Positions 1 through 7,956 of a stretch of DNA of 64,000 bases are shown here, piece after piece (positions within the stretch are counted from its first letter, which is position 1; every line of letters begins with the position of its first letter). The DNA lies in the NCBI RefSeq assembly GCF_023614525.1, contig NZ_CP097885.1, positions 1,238,501 to 1,302,500 on the forward strand. The letters run 5' to 3'. The notes beneath the pieces were generated by a model, which had not been told where the DNA came from, did not search any database, and worked only from the letters and a program-made list of their open reading frames with translations. A program made the position numbers and the translations under genes. This DNA is from Peptoniphilus genitalis (GTDB lineage Bacteria; Bacillota; Clostridia; Tissierellales; Peptoniphilaceae).

Positions 1-90
1 CTAATCAAGGGAATGGATGATGGAAAATTCATGCCAAAAGAAAAATTAACAAGGGCACAAATTGCTCAAGTAGTATTTGGGATTAAGTAA
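1..90 (+). CDS. C-terminal end of an SLH-domain surface protein (partial)
   Basis: The frame is open from the left edge to TAA at 88-90 and gives 29 residues. They include DGKFMPKEKLTRAQIAQVVF, which matches the end of an S-layer homology repeat: the D/N-G-x-F-x-P turn, then the TRAQxA helix. SLH domains anchor exported proteins to pyruvylated secondary wall polymer, so the complete protein is probably a surface-anchored protein whose SLH repeats are C-terminal. Nothing can be said about its N-terminal function. A terminator follows within 30 bases. Confidence 0.75.
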   Translation, partial: LIKGMDDGKFMPKEKLTRAQIAQVVFGIK

Positions 91-112
91 AAGATCAAAA
101 TAAAAAAAATAT

Positions 113-145
113 GAGGCTCGAGAAATCGAGTCTCTTATTTTATTA
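113..145 (+). terminator. Rho-independent terminator of the SLH gene
   Basis: GAGGCTCG (113-120) pairs with CGAGTCTC (127-134) around a 6-base loop, with one G-T pair. A T-rich tail TTATTTTATT follows. Confidence 0.75.
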
Positions 146-198
146 CTTAATAGGAATAAAATAAGTTAAAAAAATATGATTATTTCGGATTTGGGAAT

Positions 199-220
199 AA
201 GAAATTTGATCAAGTCTTAG
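199..220. repeat. Fragment of the modular intergenic repeat
   Basis: GAAATTTGATCAAGTCTTAG matches, almost exactly, the right arm of the second hairpin in the repeat found at 7450-7690 and 30401-31075. The rest of the element is missing here, so this is a truncated copy between the two convergent terminators. Confidence 0.55.
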
Positions 221-254
221 GGAAGAAAAAAGGCTATGAGTTTTCATAGCCTTT
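221..254 (-). terminator. Terminator downstream of the 478-aa HTH gene
   Basis: AAAGGCTATG (229-238) and CATAGCCTTT (245-254) form a perfect 10-bp stem. Read on the minus strand the stem is followed by TTTTCTTCC, so it fits termination of the leftward gene ending at 390. It could also work weakly in the other direction. Confidence 0.7.
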
Positions 255-389
255 CTTAGTATGTTTTCGATTTGGTTAGTTAATTTTGGTAAATTTTATA
301 GAGTGTTTTTAGATTTTTTAATAATTTCTTTTTAATTAATTCCTGCGTGCTAATTCTAAATAAATAATTGATAAATTCTTCCCACTGGC

Positions 390-1826
390 CTAGGCCTTAT
401 GGGACATTTTTTTGAATACGTGAACGTATTTATGGAAGAGCTTCTCTAGGTCGTCGACTTGGTACTTCTGACTGAAGTCTGAGTCCATGATTTCTTCCAG
501 ACTGTGGTGGATCTTGTTGTGGATTTTGACGTCGGTCACTATAGATGTGGAAGTGAGGTCGCCATCGTCGTTAATCTTCTTGAAGAACATGTTGTTTTCG
601 TTGATGAAAAAGTTGAACTTGTCGAGGCCCATAGCTTGGAGAGGCCTGTTGTCTTTTATAATATAAAAGTTTATGTTGTTGTTCTTCTTCATAACTGAAA
701 TGATGTTGTTCAAGTGGGCTTGAATCTCCTCAGTGGAAAGCTTGGCTCTTAGGGAGCAGTAGAAGATTTCTCCTGTCTCAAAGTATTTTAAGAGTCCTGT
801 CCTCGTTGCCAAGAAGTTGATCTCTGCATCTGCAAAGAGTTCTTCCCAAAGGAGTTTGATGCCCTGGACTTCCTTCTTCTTGAAGTCCTTGTCCTTGTCG
901 ATTTCGTTTATTATCCTGTCGATTATGGGGTTAGGTAGAAGAAATTCAAAGCCGTAGTTAGATAGGAAGAGAAACTCGTTGTCGGAATAGAAGTACTTCC
1001 TGTAGTTGGACTTTGCCAATTCTTCTGACTGGGAAAGAGCTATTACCTTGTTGAGTCCCTTGAAAAGTCCCATGATATAGGAGGAGATTTCAAAGAGTGT
1101 GTCAAGTTCTTCTCCATGGGTTAGGAGGGAGAAGTCTTCTTCTTGCCTAAGGATAAGGTAGGCAGTTTCTCTTATTAAGATAATGTCGTAGCCAATGCCT
1201 GGGTCCTCGTAGAGCTCAATGTTGATGCCTGAGTTGTCGGTTATTTTCTTTAGAATGTCCAACTTGTCTAGGTTCTTTTTCTTGCAAAGGAGGTGGAGGT
1301 TAAATTCCACGTCCTTATTTAAATTTTTACCTATTTGCATGAGGACTTGGGCGAAGTGACTATTGATGTCAAAAGTTGCCCAGATGTCAACTTTTTTCTT
1401 TTTCCCAATTATTTTCTCCAAGGTTTCTCTTAGGTCCTTGTCTATGGAAGAGTTCTTGAAGATGAAATTTGTATTTGAGACTGTCTCCATGGGGAGGTCT
1501 TGGTTGGAGTCCATGTAGGCTTCGTTTAAGAGTTTATAGATCAAGACTTCTAGACCTTTTCTTGAATCGCTCTTCAAGACGTCCTTGTTGTTGATCTTGA
1601 AGGCAGTGAAGAAGTCGTCCACCTTGTCTTCTTCTATGATGACTTTGGCAAATAGGGAGGAGAGTTTTCTATTTATGGTGTAGATGTTCTTAGATGAGGG
1701 TAACTTTCTCCCGCTATTCCACTTGCTTATGTAGGATATGTCATAACCCAAGCTAAAGGCAATGGTGGATAGTTTTGTATTTGTTAGGTCTATTAAAGTT
1801 TTAAAAGCTTGCCTGTATTGCCACAT
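390..1826 (-). CDS. HTH-containing protein of unknown function, 478 aa
   Basis: I do not recognise the family beyond its N-terminus. Residues about 5-60 look like an XRE-type helix-turn-helix (LSTIAFSLGYDISYISKWNS, followed by GRKLPS), which suggests DNA binding. The remaining 400 residues have no motif I can name. They contain no signal peptide or convincing membrane segment, so the protein is probably cytoplasmic and may sense a ligand. The ATG at 1826 is preceded by GAGGAGATATT, a good ribosome binding site. It is transcribed alone and divergently from the lactate-oxidation operon starting at 1997, which makes it a possible local regulator of that operon. That role is inference from position only. 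Confidence 0.6.
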   Translation of the reverse strand: MWQYRQAFKTLIDLTNTKLSTIAFSLGYDISYISKWNSGRKLPSSKNIYTINRKLSSLFAKVIIEEDKVDDFFTAFKINNKDVLKSDSRKGLEVLIYKLLNEAYMDSNQDLPMETVSNTNFIFKNSSIDKDLRETLEKIIGKKKKVDIWATFDINSHFAQVLMQIGKNLNKDVEFNLHLLCKKKNLDKLDILKKITDNSGINIELYEDPGIGYDIILIRETAYLILRQEEDFSLLTHGEELDTLFEISSYIMGLFKGLNKVIALSQSEELAKSNYRKYFYSDNEFLFLSNYGFEFLLPNPIIDRIINEIDKDKDFKKKEVQGIKLLWEELFADAEINFLATRTGLLKYFETGEIFYCSLRAKLSTEEIQAHLNNIISVMKKNNNINFYIIKDNRPLQAMGLDKFNFFINENNMFFKKINDDGDLTSTSIVTDVKIHNKIHHSLEEIMDSDFSQKYQVDDLEKLFHKYVHVFKKMSHKA

Positions 1827-1996
1827 AATATCTCCTCAATCTCTCATAAATACAAGATAATTATATTAGTTACTTGAATAAAAGTCAAATAATTGAGGAA
1901 TAATTCAAGATTTTTCAAGAGGGAAAACAATTTTTTTTATCTGGTCCATTATATAATAAAGACAATAATATTTTTAATGAATTATTGGAGGGAAAA

Positions 1997-3409
1997 ATGG
2001 TAAATTATAACGCTGTTACAGACAATGTGATAGAAGAAATTAAAAATGCTGTATCAGGCAAAGTTTATGTTGGTGAAGAGATTAACATCGACTTCTTCCA
2101 CGATGAAATGCCTATTTACGGTGAAGGACAACCTGAATTAGTTGTTGATGCAACTAACGCTGAAGAAATTGCTAAGGTTGTAAAAATTTGTAACGACAAC
2201 AAGATTCCTGTAGTTCCAAGAGGTGCAGGTACTGGTCTTACTGGTGCTGGTGTTTCTAGACACGGTGGAGTTATGATTAACATGCAATCAATGAACAAGA
2301 TTCTTGATTATGATGAAGAAAACATGGTTGTTAGAGTTGAACCTGGTGTTCTATTAAACGACCTTGCTGAAGACTGCCTATCTAAAGGCTACATGTACCC
2401 ACCTGATCCAGGTGAAAAGTTTGCTACTTTAGGAGGAAACGTAGCAACTAACGCTGGTGGTATGAGAGCTGTTAAGTACGGTACTACTAGAAACTATGTA
2501 CGTTCTATGGAAGTTGTTACTCCAACTGGTGAAATCACTACTTTTGGTGCAACTGTTTCTAAGACTTCTACTGGTTACTCTCTAAAGGACCTTATGATTG
2601 GTTCTGAAGGTACTCTTGGTATTATCACTGAGCTTACTCTTAAGATTATCCCAGCTCCAAAGGAAACTATGTCTTTAATCGTTCCTTACGAAGATCTTGA
2701 CACTTGTATTTCTACTGTTCCACAATTATTTAAGGCTAACTTAAATCCTCAAGCAATTGAGTTCATGGAAAAAGAAATTGTTAATATGTCAGAAATCTAC
2801 ATTGGAAAGTCAACTTTCCCTAAGGAATTAGAAGGAATTGATATTGGTGCTTACCTTCTTATCACTTTTGATGATGAAGATGAAGATGCACTTAACGATA
2901 TTGTTGAACAAGCTGCTGAAGTTCTTATGGAAGCTGGAGCAATTGACATCCTAGTTGCTGACACTCCAAACAAGATGAAGGAAGCTTGGGCTGCTAGATC
3001 TTCTTTCCTAGAAGCTATTGAATCTCAAACTAAGCTTCTTGACGAATGTGACGTTGTAGTTCCAATTAACATGATTGCTAAGTATGTACACTATGTTAAC
3101 GAAAGAGCTAAGGACTTCCCATTTGAAGTTAAGTCTTTCGGTCACGCTGGTGATGGTAACCTACACATTTACACTTGCTCAAACGATATGGAAAAAGAAG
3201 AATTCGTTAAGCAAGTTGATGTATTCATGAACGACATCTACAAGAAGGCTTATGAATTTGGTGGACAAATTTCTGGTGAACACGGAATCGGATTTGGTAA
3301 AAAGACATTCCTACACGAATTTGAAGGCGCAGTTAACACTGAGCTAATGAGAGGAATCAAGAAAGTATTCGATCCAAACTTAATTCTTAACCCAGATAAA
3401 GTTGTTTAA
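1997..3409 (+). CDS. FAD-linked 2-hydroxyacid dehydrogenase (D-lactate/glycolate oxidase GlcD family)
   Basis: 470 residues. The start is ATG 1997 because GGAGGG (1987-1992) lies at the right distance; a TTG at 1985 would overlap that site. The N-terminal half is a PCMH-type FAD domain with PRGAGTGLTGAG near residue 75 and PDPGEKFATLGGNVATNAGG near residue 135. The C-terminal half is an FAD-oxidase C domain with FGHAGDGNLHIY and QISGEHGIGFGKK, which carry the substrate and metal-binding His residues of the family. Family members oxidise D-lactate, glycolate or D-2-hydroxyglutarate. Co-transcription with acyl-CoA dehydrogenase, EtfB and EtfA, and with LrgAB, makes an ETF-coupled lactate dehydrogenase likely. 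In Acetobacterium the homologous LDH-Etf complex bifurcates electrons. The exact substrate is not shown by sequence. The upstream gap holds TATAAT at 1952-1957 but no good -35. Confidence 0.88.
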   Translation: MVNYNAVTDNVIEEIKNAVSGKVYVGEEINIDFFHDEMPIYGEGQPELVVDATNAEEIAKVVKICNDNKIPVVPRGAGTGLTGAGVSRHGGVMINMQSMNKILDYDEENMVVRVEPGVLLNDLAEDCLSKGYMYPPDPGEKFATLGGNVATNAGGMRAVKYGTTRNYVRSMEVVTPTGEITTFGATVSKTSTGYSLKDLMIGSEGTLGIITELTLKIIPAPKETMSLIVPYEDLDTCISTVPQLFKANLNPQAIEFMEKEIVNMSEIYIGKSTFPKELEGIDIGAYLLITFDDEDEDALNDIVEQAAEVLMEAGAIDILVADTPNKMKEAWAARSSFLEAIESQTKLLDECDVVVPINMIAKYVHYVNERAKDFPFEVKSFGHAGDGNLHIYTCSNDMEKEEFVKQVDVFMNDIYKKAYEFGGQISGEHGIGFGKKTFLHEFEGAVNTELMRGIKKVFDPNLILNPDKVV

Positions 3410-3428
3410 TAGAAGGAGATTTTAATTA

Positions 3429-4565
3429 ATGTCATATTTAATTTCAGAAGAAGCACAGGACTTACTTTTAGATATTAGAAATTTTTGTGAAAAAGAAGTT
3501 GTAGAAGTTTGTAAAGAAGCAGATAGAACTGGCGAATTCCCAGAAGAACTTTATGAAAAGGCAAAGGAACAAGGTTACTTTGCCCTTGAAGTTCCTGAAG
3601 AATTAGGTGGACCTGGTCTTTCTAGGGTTGATGTAGCTGCCCTATTCGAAGAAATGGCTAAGGCTGATGCTGGTTTTGCAACTACTATCTCTGCTTCAGG
3701 TCTTGGTATGAAACCAGTTCTTATTGCTGGAAACCAAGAACAAAAAGAATATATTGCTGACGTAACACTTGAAGGCGGACTTGGTGCTTTCTGTCTAACT
3801 GAACCAGGTGCTGGTTCTGATGCTAGTGCAGGAACTACTACTGCTGTAAGAGATGGTGATGAATACGTATTAAACGGAAGAAAATGCTTCATCACTAACG
3901 GTGCAGTTGCTTCTTACTACTGTATTACTGCAGCTACAGACAAGTCTCAAGGTGTTAGAGGACTTTCAATGTTCCTAGTACCTGCTGGAACTCCAGGTCT
4001 AAGTGCTGGTAAGGAAGAAGACAAGATGGGAATTAGAACTTCAAACACAACTGACGTTGTTCTTGAAGATTGTAGAATTCCTGCTAAGAACCTTATTGGC
4101 CAAGAAGGACAAGGCTTCTCTATAGCAATGAAGACTCTTGACCAAGCTAGAGCTTGGATGGGTTGTATTGCTGTTGGTATTGCTCAAAGAGGAATCAACG
4201 AAGCTAAAAGATATACAACTGAAAGAATCCAATTTGGTAAACAAATTAACAAGAACCAAGCTATCCAATTTAAATTAGCTGACATGGACATTCAAACAGA
4301 AGTTGCAAGACAAATGGTTGCTAACGCTCTTACTAGAATGGACATGGGACTAACTTACAATAGAGAATCTGCAATTGCTAAGTGCTTTGCTTCTGATATA
4401 GCTATGAGAGTTGCTGAAGATGCTATCCAATTATTTGGTGGATATGGATACTCAAGAGAATATCCTGTTGAAAAGCTTCTAAGAGATGCTAAGATCTTCC
4501 AAATCTTTGAAGGTACTAACGAAGTTTTAAGAATAGTTGTTGCTAATAATTTATTGAGAGGTTAA
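3429..4565 (+). CDS. Acyl-CoA dehydrogenase (short-chain/butyryl-CoA type)
   Basis: 378 residues, the normal length for the family. The signature segments are CLTEPGAGSDAS near residue 120, GRKCFITNGAVASYY near 145, and QIFEGTNEVLRI near the C-terminus. The Glu of FEGTNEV is in the position of the catalytic base of short-chain and butyryl-CoA dehydrogenases. It oxidises acyl-CoA to enoyl-CoA, or runs the reverse reaction in butyrate-forming anaerobes, passing electrons to ETF. It lies 19 bases after the dehydrogenase gene and 10 before etfB, inside one operon. AGAAGGAG sits 9 bases before the ATG. Whether it works with the same ETF as the hydroxyacid dehydrogenase, as a lactate-driven crotonyl-CoA reduction, is a plausible inference. 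Confidence 0.93.
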   Translation: MSYLISEEAQDLLLDIRNFCEKEVVEVCKEADRTGEFPEELYEKAKEQGYFALEVPEELGGPGLSRVDVAALFEEMAKADAGFATTISASGLGMKPVLIAGNQEQKEYIADVTLEGGLGAFCLTEPGAGSDASAGTTTAVRDGDEYVLNGRKCFITNGAVASYYCITAATDKSQGVRGLSMFLVPAGTPGLSAGKEEDKMGIRTSNTTDVVLEDCRIPAKNLIGQEGQGFSIAMKTLDQARAWMGCIAVGIAQRGINEAKRYTTERIQFGKQINKNQAIQFKLADMDIQTEVARQMVANALTRMDMGLTYNRESAIAKCFASDIAMRVAEDAIQLFGGYGYSREYPVEKLLRDAKIFQIFEGTNEVLRIVVANNLLRG

Positions 4566-4575
4566 GGATTAAATA

Positions 4576-5346
4576 ATGAACATTCTAGTATTTATAAAAG
4601 AAGTGCCTGATGATTCAGTAGCAGTTTCTGTCCAAGGGGACAGAGCTGCTATCTCTGATATCACGCCTGTTGTTAATGCTTTCGACACTTACTCCCTTGA
4701 AATGGCTGTAAGACTTAAGGAAGCTAATGAAGAAAGTCAAGTAGTTGTAGTTTCTATAGGAAATGAAGAGGTTAAGAACTCTCTTAAAAACTGTCTAGCA
4801 GTTGGTGCTGACAAGGCTTACTTAGTTAAGAATGATGATTATAGAAAGCTTGATGCTAAAGCTATAACAGAAATTCTTATGGGAGCAAAGGAAAAATTAG
4901 AAGCAGAACTTGGTGCTTTTGATGTAATTTGCTTCGGTAAAGAAACTACAGATGCAGAAGCTTCACAAGTTGGAGTTTACTTTGCAAATAAGTCTGATCT
5001 TGGTGTTGTTACATCTGTTATCGCAATGGAAAAAGATGGCGACAAGCTTGTTACTAAGCAAGAAATCGATGGTGGTTATAGATTAGTTGAAACTATTCTT
5101 CCATCTGTTGTAACTATTGCTAAACCAGACTATGAGCCAAGATACCCTACTATAAAATCTAAGATGGCTGCAAGAAGACAAAAGATTGATGACTTTGAAG
5201 TAGAAGCAACTTCTAGCCCAATCCTTGAAGAAGTTAAGGACTTCGAACCTAAGAAGAGGGAAGCTGGAGTTAAGATCCAAGAAGAAGAAGTTGAAGATAC
5301 TGTAGCTAAGGCTATTAGCCTAATGTTAGAACAAAAGGTTTTATAA
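4576..5346 (+). CDS. etfB: Electron transfer flavoprotein beta subunit (operon copy)
   Basis: 256 residues of the EtfB/FixA family. The N-terminus MNILVFIKEVPDDSVAVSV and the central CFGKETTDAEASQVGVYFA (counterpart of G-x-x-x-x-D-x-D-T-x-Q-V) bind the AMP or second FAD site. It forms a heterodimer with the EtfA encoded 12 bases downstream and takes electrons from the dehydrogenases encoded upstream. It is clearly different from the second EtfB at 8961-9758, so the two pairs are not a recent duplication. The Shine-Dalgarno is modest (AAGGA). Confidence 0.92.
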   Translation: MNILVFIKEVPDDSVAVSVQGDRAAISDITPVVNAFDTYSLEMAVRLKEANEESQVVVVSIGNEEVKNSLKNCLAVGADKAYLVKNDDYRKLDAKAITEILMGAKEKLEAELGAFDVICFGKETTDAEASQVGVYFANKSDLGVVTSVIAMEKDGDKLVTKQEIDGGYRLVETILPSVVTIAKPDYEPRYPTIKSKMAARRQKIDDFEVEATSSPILEEVKDFEPKKREAGVKIQEEEVEDTVAKAISLMLEQKVL

Positions 5347-5358
5347 TAGGAGGAAAAG

Positions 5359-6330
5359 ATGAAAAATATATTAACTTATATAGAAATTAAAGACGCTGCT
5401 CCTATTAAACTTTCTTTAGAGTCTCTTTCTAAGGCAAGTGAACTTGCTAAGGAAAAGGGCGGCAAGTCTCTTGCTCTTATTGCTTTTGAACTTGCTGATG
5501 GAGAATTAGCTAAAATAAAGGCTGCTGGAGCAGAAGAAATTGTACTTGTAAAAAGAGAAGCCTACAACATGGAAGACTTCGCAAATATTATTGTTGAAGT
5601 TTCTAAAAAATATGACTGTGAAGACATATTTATCCCAGGAACTCTTGATGGCAAGGACCTAGCTCCATATGCTGCTGCAAGTCTTGACACAGTTTCTATT
5701 ACTAACGTAATGGACATCAAGTTCGAAGGTGAAGATGTTATTTATGTAACTCCTTCTTACGGTGCAACTGTTTTAACTGAATCAAAAATTGAAAAGGCTC
5801 CAAGAATTGCTGTTGTAAGAGCAGGATCCTTTGACAAGAAAGATGACCTTAATGGTGCAGGAAATCTTGTAGAAGAAAACATTGATGAAGTTAAGGACCT
5901 AAAGGCTATTATCAAGGATATTGTTACTTCAAACGAAGGACTAATTAACCTTGAAGATGCTCCAATTATTGTAACTTGTGGTAGAGGTGCATCATCTGAT
6001 GAAATCTTCCCACTTGTTAAAGAACTAGCTGACGTTTTTGGCGCACCAATTTCAGGAACAAGACCTGTTATTGATGATGGTGTACTTCCAAAGGCTTCAC
6101 AAATTGGTCAATCAGGTAAGATTGTTGCTCCAGCTCTATACATCGGTTGTGGTGTAAGTGGTGCTGTTCAACACGTTTCTGGTATTGAAAACTCAAACTT
6201 TATCGTAGCTATTAACAAGGACGAAGATGCTCCTATCTTTAACATAGCTGATATTGGAATTGTTGGAGATTGTAAGCAAGTTCTTCCATTATTAATTGAA
6301 GAAGTTAAAAAAATAAAAGCTAACGCTTAA
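5359..6330 (+). CDS. etfA: Electron transfer flavoprotein alpha subunit (operon copy)
   Basis: 323 residues, EtfA/FixB family. The C-terminal FAD domain is intact: SGTRPVIDDG near residue 225, SQIGQSGKIVAPALYIGCG, SGAVQHVSGIENS, and VAINKDEDAPIFNIADIGIV near the end, all FAD-contacting segments. It partners the EtfB just upstream, and AGGAGG precedes its ATG. With the hydroxyacid and acyl-CoA dehydrogenases it forms a four-gene redox module. Whether the complex bifurcates electrons (two FADs) or is a simple carrier cannot be decided by eye. Confidence 0.93.
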   Translation: MKNILTYIEIKDAAPIKLSLESLSKASELAKEKGGKSLALIAFELADGELAKIKAAGAEEIVLVKREAYNMEDFANIIVEVSKKYDCEDIFIPGTLDGKDLAPYAAASLDTVSITNVMDIKFEGEDVIYVTPSYGATVLTESKIEKAPRIAVVRAGSFDKKDDLNGAGNLVEENIDEVKDLKAIIKDIVTSNEGLINLEDAPIIVTCGRGASSDEIFPLVKELADVFGAPISGTRPVIDDGVLPKASQIGQSGKIVAPALYIGCGVSGAVQHVSGIENSNFIVAINKDEDAPIFNIADIGIVGDCKQVLPLLIEEVKKIKANA

Positions 6331-6340
6331 TAGGTGGCCT

Positions 6341-6691
6341 ATGAATTATTTAAAGGAATTTGTCATACTCTGTGTGTGTTTAATGCTTGGGGTTGTGACA
6401 AGACACTTGATAAACTTCCCAATACCTGAGGCAGTTTATGGGATGATCTATCTCTTTATTGCTTTCTCAGTGGGAATTATAAAGCCAGACGATGTTAAAA
6501 AGACATCCAATGGTATCCTTCATAACCTAGCTATTCTTTTCGTGCCAGCTGGTGTTGGTATTATCAATAGTTATGATGAAATCAGAGGCAAGGCAGGCCT
6601 ACTTGTGGTACTAGTTATTATTGGTACTGCAGTTACTATGGGCCTAACTGGCAAGATTATAGAATTGCTTCAAAGGAGGAAAGATGTTTAG
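6341..6691 (+). CDS. lrgA: LrgA/CidA-family membrane protein
   Basis: 116 residues with about four hydrophobic helices and the family features FPIPEAVYGMIYLF and LFVPAGVGIINSYDEI. LrgA/CidA proteins were described as holin-like regulators of murein hydrolases. Related LrgAB/PftAB/PLGG1 systems transport pyruvate, glycolate or lactate. The gene is 11 bases after etfA in an organic-acid oxidation operon, which favours the transport role here. It overlaps lrgB by 8 bases, as expected for a two-subunit system. Confidence 0.88.
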   Translation: MNYLKEFVILCVCLMLGVVTRHLINFPIPEAVYGMIYLFIAFSVGIIKPDDVKKTSNGILHNLAILFVPAGVGIINSYDEIRGKAGLLVVLVIIGTAVTMGLTGKIIELLQRRKDV

Positions 6692-7376
6692 TAATAAATA
6701 TTTTGGTATCATCCTTACTTTTGCAACTTTTGAAATTGGTAAGATGATTAGTAATAAATTAAAGACTCCTTTGGCAAACCCTCTTTTAATATCCATTGCT
6801 CTATGTATATTATTTTTAAAGGTAACTGGTATTCCTTATGAGGATTACAAGCAAGGTGGAGACTTCATTATGTTCTTTATCGCACCTGCTACAGTTGCCA
6901 TGGTAGTTGATTTGTACGAAAACCTTCCAGAACTTAAGAAAAACTTAATCCCAATCTTATCTGGAACAATTTTAGGTTCTGCTATTGCTGTCTTCTTTGT
7001 TATTTTCGCTTCAAGCTTCCTAGGCATTGACGAAAATCTTGTGGTTTCTTCAACTCCACAATCAATCACAACAGCAATTGCAATTTCTCTTTCTGAAGAG
7101 TATGGTGGAGCTTCCGCTATAACTGCAGTTCTTGTAGTTATTAGAGGAGTTACTGGAGCAGTAATCGCTCCCCTTGTTATGAAACTCTTTAGGATCAAGG
7201 ACCCAACTGCACAAGGAGTTGCCATTGGTACTTCTTCCCACGCTGTTGGTACTTCTGAAGCGAGAAAGCTTGGAGAAATCCAAGGAGCTATGAGTGGACT
7301 TTCTATTGCAGTGGCAGGTCTTGTGACTGTAATCCTAATGCCAGTTGCAATGAAAGTTATAGAGATGTTATTTTGA
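6684..7376 (+). CDS. lrgB: LrgB/CidB-family membrane protein
   Basis: 230 residues, the family's usual length, with about seven hydrophobic segments. Conserved pieces include STPQSITTAIAISLSEEYGG near residue 125 and GTSSHAVGTSEARKLGE near residue 180. It acts with LrgA in the membrane. AGGAGG within the end of lrgA serves as the binding site, and the frames overlap. As the last gene of the dehydrogenase-etf operon it probably moves lactate, pyruvate or glycolate. That substrate assignment is inference from neighbours and from what is known of PftAB and PLGG1. Confidence 0.9.
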   Translation: MFSNKYFGIILTFATFEIGKMISNKLKTPLANPLLISIALCILFLKVTGIPYEDYKQGGDFIMFFIAPATVAMVVDLYENLPELKKNLIPILSGTILGSAIAVFFVIFASSFLGIDENLVVSSTPQSITTAIAISLSEEYGGASAITAVLVVIRGVTGAVIAPLVMKLFRIKDPTAQGVAIGTSSHAVGTSEARKLGEIQGAMSGLSIAVAGLVTVILMPVAMKVIEMLF

Positions 7377-7410
7377 TTTAAATAAATATAAGTAAAGAAT
7401 ACGTATATAA

Positions 7411-7443
7411 AGGCCTATTGTCTCCCTCAATAGGTCCTTTTTA
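7411..7443 (+). terminator. Terminator of the lactate-oxidation/etf/lrg operon
   Basis: GGCCTATTG (7413-7421) pairs with CAATAGGTCC (7429-7438), followed by TTTTT. It lies 37 bases after lrgB. Confidence 0.85.
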
Positions 7444-7449
7444 ATGATA

Positions 7450-7690
7450 AGAAAAACAGAGACGAGTCTCTGTTTTTCTGGTTTTGTGGTGAGAATAAAG
7501 GAACACAGATTTTTGACAAGCAAAAATCTGCGGGCAGACTTATCAAAATTTCTTACAGAAATTTGATCAAGTCTCAGCCAATGCGAGCGTCAGCGAAGCA
7601 TGAGCTGATGAAAAATCTTATCCAGCGAAGGAAGACGATGCGACCGAATAGTGAGAAATGCCCGGTGAGTCGGATATCTTGATATAGACA
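7450..7690. repeat. Modular intergenic repeat, isolated copy
   Basis: This stretch holds four modules shared with 30365-31075. The first is a near-perfect palindrome AGAAAAACAGAGAC-GA-GTCTCTGTTTTTCT. The second is a perfect inverted repeat CAGATTTTTG-ACAAG-CAAAAATCTG. The third is an inverted repeat ACTTATCAAAATTTC-TTACA-GAAATTTGATCAAGT. The fourth contains GCTGATGAAAAATCTTATCC. Module order differs from the groEL-downstream array. It fills the gap between lrgB and the small ORF at 7749. I see no protein gene in it. Confidence 0.75.
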
Positions 7691-7748
7691 AAAAAATAAA
7701 TTTAAGTTTTATGGATTTATAGACGGGAAAATCTGTAGGAGGGAGATT

Positions 7749-7871
7749 ATGGAAAATAAGTCGGCAATAATAATTGCAATTTCAATAATAATTGCTAGCA
7801 TTATTATAGGGCTATGCATATTTAAAGGGTTAGGTTTGGTATCTGGAGCTATTATGGTGTCACAATATTAA
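7749..7871 (+). CDS. Small single-helix membrane peptide, 40 aa
   Basis: ATG at 7749 follows an excellent binding site (TAGGAGGGAG) and opens a 40-codon frame. The product starts MENKSA, then has a long stretch of Ile/Ala/Leu typical of one membrane helix, then a short Gly-rich tail ending SQY. The strong Shine-Dalgarno, the hydrophobic composition and the terminator 21 bases after the stop support a real gene. I do not recognise a family. Small toxic or regulatory membrane peptides look like this, but no partner gene or antisense RNA is evident. Confidence 0.55.
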   Translation: MENKSAIIIAISIIIASIIIGLCIFKGLGLVSGAIMVSQY

Positions 7872-7892
7872 GTAATCTTAAAATTAGTCATT

Positions 7893-7932
7893 AAAAAAGC
7901 TTGGTGAGAGTAAAATTTCACCAAGCTTTTTA
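7893..7932. terminator. Bidirectional terminator between the small ORF and etfA2
   Basis: AAAAAAGCTTGGTGA (7893-7907) and TCACCAAGCTTTTT (7918-7931) form a long stem with A-runs and T-runs on opposite sides, so it can end both the rightward small ORF and the leftward etf pair. Confidence 0.88.
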
Positions 7933-7956
7933 AGTTAAATTATTTTATCTGTAGTT

